A DNA stretch of 9,110 bases from assembly GCA_025355255.1 (NCBI GenBank), contig JANYAA010000267.1:1-9110 (forward strand). The letters run 5' to 3'. Made by a program: the position numbers and the translations under genes. The notes beneath the pieces were generated by a model. It was not told the origin of the DNA. It worked only from the letters and a program-made list of their open reading frames with translations, and did no database searches. The stretch comes from Chloroflexota bacterium (GTDB taxonomy: Bacteria > Chloroflexota > Limnocylindria > Limnocylindrales > CSP1-4). Shown in pieces: positions 5,955 to 9,110 of the stretch; the stretch's first letter is position 1, and each line of letters starts with the position of its first letter.

Positions 5955-6071
5955 GGCCGTCGACGCCCGAGGGCCATCCCGCGGTCGCCGTCGAGCCCGG
6001 CTAGAGTACGGAGTGTCCGGGCGGTCAGCTGGCCAACACGCCCTCACCTCGAGTTGGAGCCTGAGCCCACA
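5955..6071. other. Gap between second permease and regulator
   Basis: These 117 bp contain no gene. A direct repeat GCCGTCGA (5956-5963 and 5987-5994) and a weak 6-bp inverted repeat (TCGACG at 5960-5965, CGTCGA at 5989-5994) are present, but no T-run. A TANNNT-like TAGAGT at 6002-6007 has no matching -35 upstream. I cannot tell whether the regulator has its own promoter or is read through from the transporter genes. Confidence 0.35.
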
Positions 6072-7211
6072 ATGCCTCCCGCAACCCGCCGCGACCCGTC
6101 GGCCGCTCGGGCGCGCGTCACGCTGTCGGACGTCGCCCGCTATGTGGGCGTGTCGGTGTCCGTCGTGTCCCGCGAGCTCAACGGCGACCCTGCGCTCCGA
6201 GCGCGGCCTGAGACACGGCGCCGTATCCACGCCGCCGCCAAGACGCTGGGCTACGCACCCAACCACGCGGCGCGGTCGCTCCGGCTGTCGCGGGCCTTCG
6301 CGATCGGCGTCATCGTCCCCGAGCTGACCAACGCGATCTACGACGGCCTCATCCGCGGGATCGACGACGCGGCGGACGCGCTGGGCTACCAGGTTCTCAT
6401 GGGCCGCACGGAGCGCATTGAGCCCGGCGCCGACTTCCTGCACAGGCTCGTGGGGGAAGGCCGCGTGGACGGGTTCCTGGTCCAGCGCAAGGACGAGACG
6501 GACTTCCACGACTTCGCCCACCTGATTGAGGCCGCCGCCCCCATCGTCCTGATCAACTCCCGCGGTTCACGCCGCGGGTCCGTGGTGCTGGACGACGCTG
6601 CCGGTGCACGGGCGGCGGCGGAGCACCTCCTCGACCTCGGTCACCGCGACATCGCGCTCATCGGTGGCGACATCCACAGCTACACGGGCCGCGCCCGCGA
6701 GCGGGGCTTTGTCGAGGCGATCAACGCGGCCGGCATGCGTCGCCGGTCCGCCTGGATCCTCCACTCCGGGTACAGCCCCGAGGCGGGCAGGCTCGCCGTC
6801 CACGAGCTGTGCGCGGCCGGTGGACGCCGTCCGACGGGCGTCGTCGTCGCGAACATGAATGCGGCAATGGGCGCCCTGCTCGGCGCCCGCGAGATCGGCC
6901 TGCGAGTTCCCGAGCAGCTGTCGGTGGTGGCTATCCACGATGCCTGGATTGCGGACTATGCGTGGCCGCCGCTCACGACGGTCCGGATGCCCCAATACCA
7001 GCTTGCCTACGAGGCGATGCGGCTCCTGCACCTGCGCCTCGCCGGGGAGCGACCACAGGACGTCACCATCACGGAGCCGGCTCCCCTGCTCGTTCGGCGC
7101 GAGTCAACGGCACCACCGCCCAAGCGGCTCGCGCGGGGCCGGGCGCCGTCCGGGGAGTCGGGCGACGCGGCACCGGGCGGCGCAATCGGGGGCGGGACAC
7201 CGGGGTCCTAA
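6072..7211 (+). CDS. LacI-family transcriptional regulator
   Basis: A 379-residue LacI/GalR-type regulator. The N-terminal helix-turn-helix is VTLSDVARYVGVSVSVVSRE (16-35), followed by the hinge-helix region YAPNHAARSLR (61-71). A sugar-binding-protein-like effector domain runs from about 76 to 345, with the family's R-x-R-G-F element (208-213), Asp290, LTTVRMP (301-307) and the usual ending LLVRREST (339-346). After this an unusual tail of about 33 residues, rich in Gly, Ala, Pro and Arg, continues to the stop. The start is moderately sure: ATG 6072 has GGAG 12 bp upstream, a long spacing; an in-frame TTG at 6054 has no ribosome site. The gene follows the transporter on the same strand and probably controls it, with the transported sugar or a breakdown product as effector. 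The tandem repeats at 2358-2391 are candidate operators. Confidence 0.92.
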   Translation: MPPATRRDPSAARARVTLSDVARYVGVSVSVVSRELNGDPALRARPETRRRIHAAAKTLGYAPNHAARSLRLSRAFAIGVIVPELTNAIYDGLIRGIDDAADALGYQVLMGRTERIEPGADFLHRLVGEGRVDGFLVQRKDETDFHDFAHLIEAAAPIVLINSRGSRRGSVVLDDAAGARAAAEHLLDLGHRDIALIGGDIHSYTGRARERGFVEAINAAGMRRRSAWILHSGYSPEAGRLAVHELCAAGGRRPTGVVVANMNAAMGALLGAREIGLRVPEQLSVVAIHDAWIADYAWPPLTTVRMPQYQLAYEAMRLLHLRLAGERPQDVTITEPAPLLVRRESTAPPPKRLARGRAPSGESGDAAPGGAIGGGTPGS

Positions 7212-7240
7212 GCTCGGGAGGGCTGGACCCTGCGGCTTAG
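7201..7240. terminator. Palindromic bidirectional terminator-like region between convergent genes
   Basis: Only 25 bp separate the stop codons of the regulator (TAA 7209-7211) and the epimerase (TAA on the minus strand, 7239-7237). GGGTCC (7203-7208) pairs with GGACCC (7225-7230), extended outward by a G-T wobble and a C-G pair. Separately, CTAAGC (7208-7213) pairs with GCTTAG (7235-7240), so each stop codon lies in one arm of this second repeat. The two stems share bases and cannot form at once. Neither strand has a T-run, so termination strength is unsure. Confidence 0.45.
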
Positions 7241-8256
7241 ACGGTGAGGCCCTGCTGCTCCGGCACGAGGCGGCCTTGGTCCCGCAAACGGGTGAACAGG
7301 TCGATCGTCCGGCCGATGCCATCCGCGATTGGCGTCACCGGCACTGGGCCGATGGCGGCAAGCGCGTCCGCGGCGATCTCCTCGGGGAACGGCAGCGGGG
7401 CGCCCTCAATGGTGAGCAGGTCGCCCGCGCCCGGGATCCGGGCGTCGATCTCCGCCACGAAGTCCCGCAGGTCCACGAGGCTGCCGCCGAGGTTGAACTG
7501 ATGCGCGCCGCGCAGCTCGCTGCGACTGGCCACGATCAGCGTGCGGGCGACATCATCCGCGTATTGGAACAGCGTCCGCCCCGAGAATCCGATCGTCGCG
7601 CGCCGCCCCAGGACGGCCGCCACGATGGCCTTGGTGGGCGAGCTTGTCATGCCTTGATCGCGCCCTGGCCCGTACACGGTCATCGGGCGCAGGCCGATGC
7701 TCGACACGCCGTTCTCCGCCCAGTACACGCGTGCCGTGCCCTCGTTGGCCTGCTTGTACACCCCGTAATGGTTCCCGGGATGCGCGGTAGCATCGTTCTC
7801 GAGGCGGTTGGTCCCTGGATCCGCGTCGGCTGCGTCAAACATGCCCACGGACCCCGTGTAGACCACCTTGCCGATCCGCTCGGGTCGGCGGCGCACGGCC
7901 TCAAAGATGTTGACGGTGCCGAGCACGTTGACGCGGGCCCCCAGGGGCGGGTCCGCGCGGCAGAACGGGACCTGAAGCGCCGCTAGGTGGATGATGTTGG
8001 TGATCCCGTGCTTGTCGAGGGCGCGCTCCACGGACGCGAGCTCCGTGATGTCGCCCGGCTCCAACACGATCCGGCCGAACTCCTCATCGGTGGCGATCTG
8101 GCGGATACGCCGCGGGTCGGTTGCCTGATCGAAGGTCACCACGTGGGTCCCCTCCGCGGCGAGGTTGCGCACGGTCCAGGCGCCGATGCAGCCCAGGGCG
8201 CCGGTGACCAGGAACCGCTCGTCGCGCCGGTCGGTGGCCTCCTGTGAGTGTTCCAT
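7237..8256 (-). CDS. NAD-dependent epimerase/dehydrogenase, extended SDR family
   Basis: A 339-residue cytoplasmic oxidoreductase of the NAD-dependent epimerase/dehydratase family. The N-terminal Rossmann motif is VTGALGCIG (17-25; GxxGxxG from Gly19). Asp43 in VVTFDQ, at the end of the second strand, favours NAD over NADP. The catalytic set is visible as YTGSVGMF (133-140) and the YxxxK pair Tyr164/Lys168 in NHYGVYKQANEG (162-173). RPMTVYGPGRDQG (190-202) is the usual substrate-domain turn. The family includes sugar-nucleotide epimerases and sugar-acid or uronate dehydrogenases. Here, beside a transporter, dehydratase and FAH hydrolase, a sugar or sugar-acid dehydrogenase or epimerase is likelier than a cell-wall function (inference). 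The ATG has a strong ribosome site and lies 4 bp after the hydrolase stop, so the two are probably co-translated. Exact reaction unknown. Confidence 0.88.
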   Translation of the reverse strand: MEHSQEATDRRDERFLVTGALGCIGAWTVRNLAAEGTHVVTFDQATDPRRIRQIATDEEFGRIVLEPGDITELASVERALDKHGITNIIHLAALQVPFCRADPPLGARVNVLGTVNIFEAVRRRPERIGKVVYTGSVGMFDAADADPGTNRLENDATAHPGNHYGVYKQANEGTARVYWAENGVSSIGLRPMTVYGPGRDQGMTSSPTKAIVAAVLGRRATIGFSGRTLFQYADDVARTLIVASRSELRGAHQFNLGGSLVDLRDFVAEIDARIPGAGDLLTIEGAPLPFPEEIAADALAAIGPVPVTPIADGIGRTIDLFTRLRDQGRLVPEQQGLTV

Positions 8257-8260
8257 CGGG

Positions 8261-9110
8261 TCAGACCTCCGTGGCCGGCTGCGTCCGGCAAGTGTTCACG
8301 AGCTCGCCGAGGCCCTCGATGGCGACGGTGACGACGTCGCCATCGCCCAGCAGGCGAGGCGGCTTGCGGAAGATGCCCACGCCGCCCGGCGTCCCGGTTG
8401 CGATGACGTCGCCCGGCTCCAGGGTGAAGGCCTGCGAGCAGTGGCTGATGATCTGGCGGACACCGTAGAACATGGACGAGGTCCGATCATGCTGGAGCAT
8501 CTCCCCGTTCACCAGGCACGAGATCTCAAGGTTGTCCGGGTCGCTCAGCGCATCGCCAGTCACGAGCGCCGGTCCCATGGGGCAGAAGGTGTCGAGGGAC
8601 TTGCCCCGGACCCATTGGCCGTCCCCAAACTGGAGGTCCCGGGCGCTGACGTCGTTGAGGCACGTGTACCCCAAGACAACATCGAGCGCGTCCTCTTCGG
8701 AGACCCGGCGGGCGCGGCGGCCGATCACCACTGCAAGCTCGGCCTCGTAGTCAACCTGGCTGGTCATCGCCGGGTCCCAGCGGATCTCGGCGCCCGGTCC
8801 CACCACCGAGCTTGGGAACTTGGCGAAGATCAGCGGCGAGGGCGGCGGAACTGCACCGTCCTCGGTGACATGGTCGGCGTAGTTGCGTCCGATCGCGACG
8901 ATCTTGCCCGGGCGCGGGACTGGCGCCAGCAGCGTCACGTCCGCCAGGAGGAACCCCTCGGCCGCGATCCTGCCCGACGCCGCCGCGACACGGAGGGGCG
9001 CGAGCCAGCGGTCCACGTCGCGCAACAGGTCCTCGATCGTGGCGGGGCCGTCTGGGATCAGCACCGACGCCGCGAGGGCGCGTTCGCCGTCGGCGATTCC
9101 CAGCTGCTCG
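8261..9110 (-). CDS. Fumarylacetoacetate hydrolase (FAH) family protein, N-terminus beyond window
   Basis: A metal-dependent hydrolase or hydratase acting on 2,4-diketo or 2-keto acids. Residues are counted from the first visible codon at 9109. Family motifs in order: GRNYADHVTED (74-84), PLIFAKFPSSVVGPG (92-106), VDYEAELAVVIG (119-130), NDVSARDLQ (152-160), GKSLDTFCPMGP (169-180) and PGDVIATGTPGGVG (232-245). The metal ligands Glu122, Glu124 and Asp153 are in place. A GTG at 9064 could look like a start, but the frame stays open to the edge and the upstream codons read EQLGIADGERAL, matching the usual N-terminal strand pair, so perhaps ten residues are missing. FAH enzymes close the non-phosphorylative rhamnose and fucose routes by cleaving 2,4-diketo-3-deoxy acids to pyruvate and lactate, which fits this locus. 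Other members are fumarylpyruvate hydrolases or oxaloacetate decarboxylases. Confidence 0.9.
   Translation of the reverse strand, partial: EQLGIADGERALAASVLIPDGPATIEDLLRDVDRWLAPLRVAAASGRIAAEGFLLADVTLLAPVPRPGKIVAIGRNYADHVTEDGAVPPPSPLIFAKFPSSVVGPGAEIRWDPAMTSQVDYEAELAVVIGRRARRVSEEDALDVVLGYTCLNDVSARDLQFGDGQWVRGKSLDTFCPMGPALVTGDALSDPDNLEISCLVNGEMLQHDRTSSMFYGVRQIISHCSQAFTLEPGDVIATGTPGGVGIFRKPPRLLGDGDVVTVAIEGLGELVNTCRTQPATEV
8265..8270 (-). promoter_or_regulatory. Ribosome binding site of the epimerase/dehydrogenase
   Basis: GGAGGT on the minus strand (8270-8265) lies 8 bp before ATG 8256, inside the last codons of the FAH-family gene. It confirms the start and indicates coupled translation of the two genes. 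Confidence 0.75.

Noticed and set aside
5956..5994. Direct repeat GCCGTCGA and weak inverted repeat before the regulator gene
   Set aside because: Short, GC-rich and without a T-run or promoter match, so likely chance in this composition.
6859..7986. 375-codon plus-strand open frame overlapping the LacI gene end and the epimerase gene
   Set aside because: It crosses two well-supported genes and the palindromic junction between them and has no recognisable motif.
9062..9064. GTG at 9064 as the start of the FAH-family gene
   Set aside because: The frame is open to the window edge, and the codons before the GTG encode residues typical of the family N-terminus.
1..9110. Mobile elements, CRISPR arrays, tRNA or rRNA genes, phage or defence genes
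   Set aside because: No transposase or integrase, regularly spaced repeat array, or tRNA-like fold was seen, and all sizeable stretches are explained by metabolic and transport genes.

Overview
This 9.1-kb window is high-GC bacterial DNA, densely packed with genes of one theme: uptake and non-phosphorylative breakdown of a sugar or sugar acid. The solute-binding protein is an N-terminally anchored lipoprotein (VSAC lipobox) with a Ser/Thr/Pro/Ala linker. One promoter has a TANNNT-type -10, and the rraA-like gene looks leaderless. Together these point to a Gram-positive-like high-GC lineage such as Chloroflexota (Limnocylindria-like) or Actinomycetota. I cannot decide between them from sequence alone.

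Layout. (1) The minus-strand unit, 2265 down to 1, encodes an RraA-family aldolase-like protein, a split UxaA-family dehydratase (small SAF subunit, then large catalytic subunit), and the first 11 codons of a further gene leaving the window. (2) A 229-bp divergent intergenic region (2266-2494) holds a leaderless-type -10 for the minus unit. For the plus unit it holds a good promoter (TTGACA, 17 bp, TACGCT), preceded by two exact 12-bp direct repeats 22 bp apart, a likely operator or activator site. (3) The plus-strand unit encodes a family-1 (CUT1-type) sugar-binding lipoprotein, two permeases with EAA motifs, and a LacI-family regulator. Two hairpins lie at the end of and just after the binding-protein gene. 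(4) Convergent to it, a minus-strand pair encodes a fumarylacetoacetate-hydrolase (FAH) family protein, cut off by the window edge at its N-terminus, followed 4 bp later by an NAD-dependent epimerase/dehydrogenase of the extended SDR type. A compact palindromic region separates the two convergent stop codons.

How it may work (inference). The transporter imports a sugar or sugar acid. The SDR oxidises a sugar or an intermediate, and the two-subunit dehydratase makes a 2-keto-3-deoxy acid. Carbon-carbon cleavage to pyruvate plus a small fragment is then done by the RraA-like aldolase, by the FAH-family hydrolase after a further oxidation, or by both. No sugar kinase is present and no ABC ATPase is encoded here, so the ATPase is probably shared and encoded elsewhere. 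The substrate cannot be read from the sequence. A 6-deoxysugar (fucose/rhamnose type) or an aldonic/uronic acid are reasonable first guesses. No RNA genes, mobile elements, CRISPR arrays or phage genes were seen.
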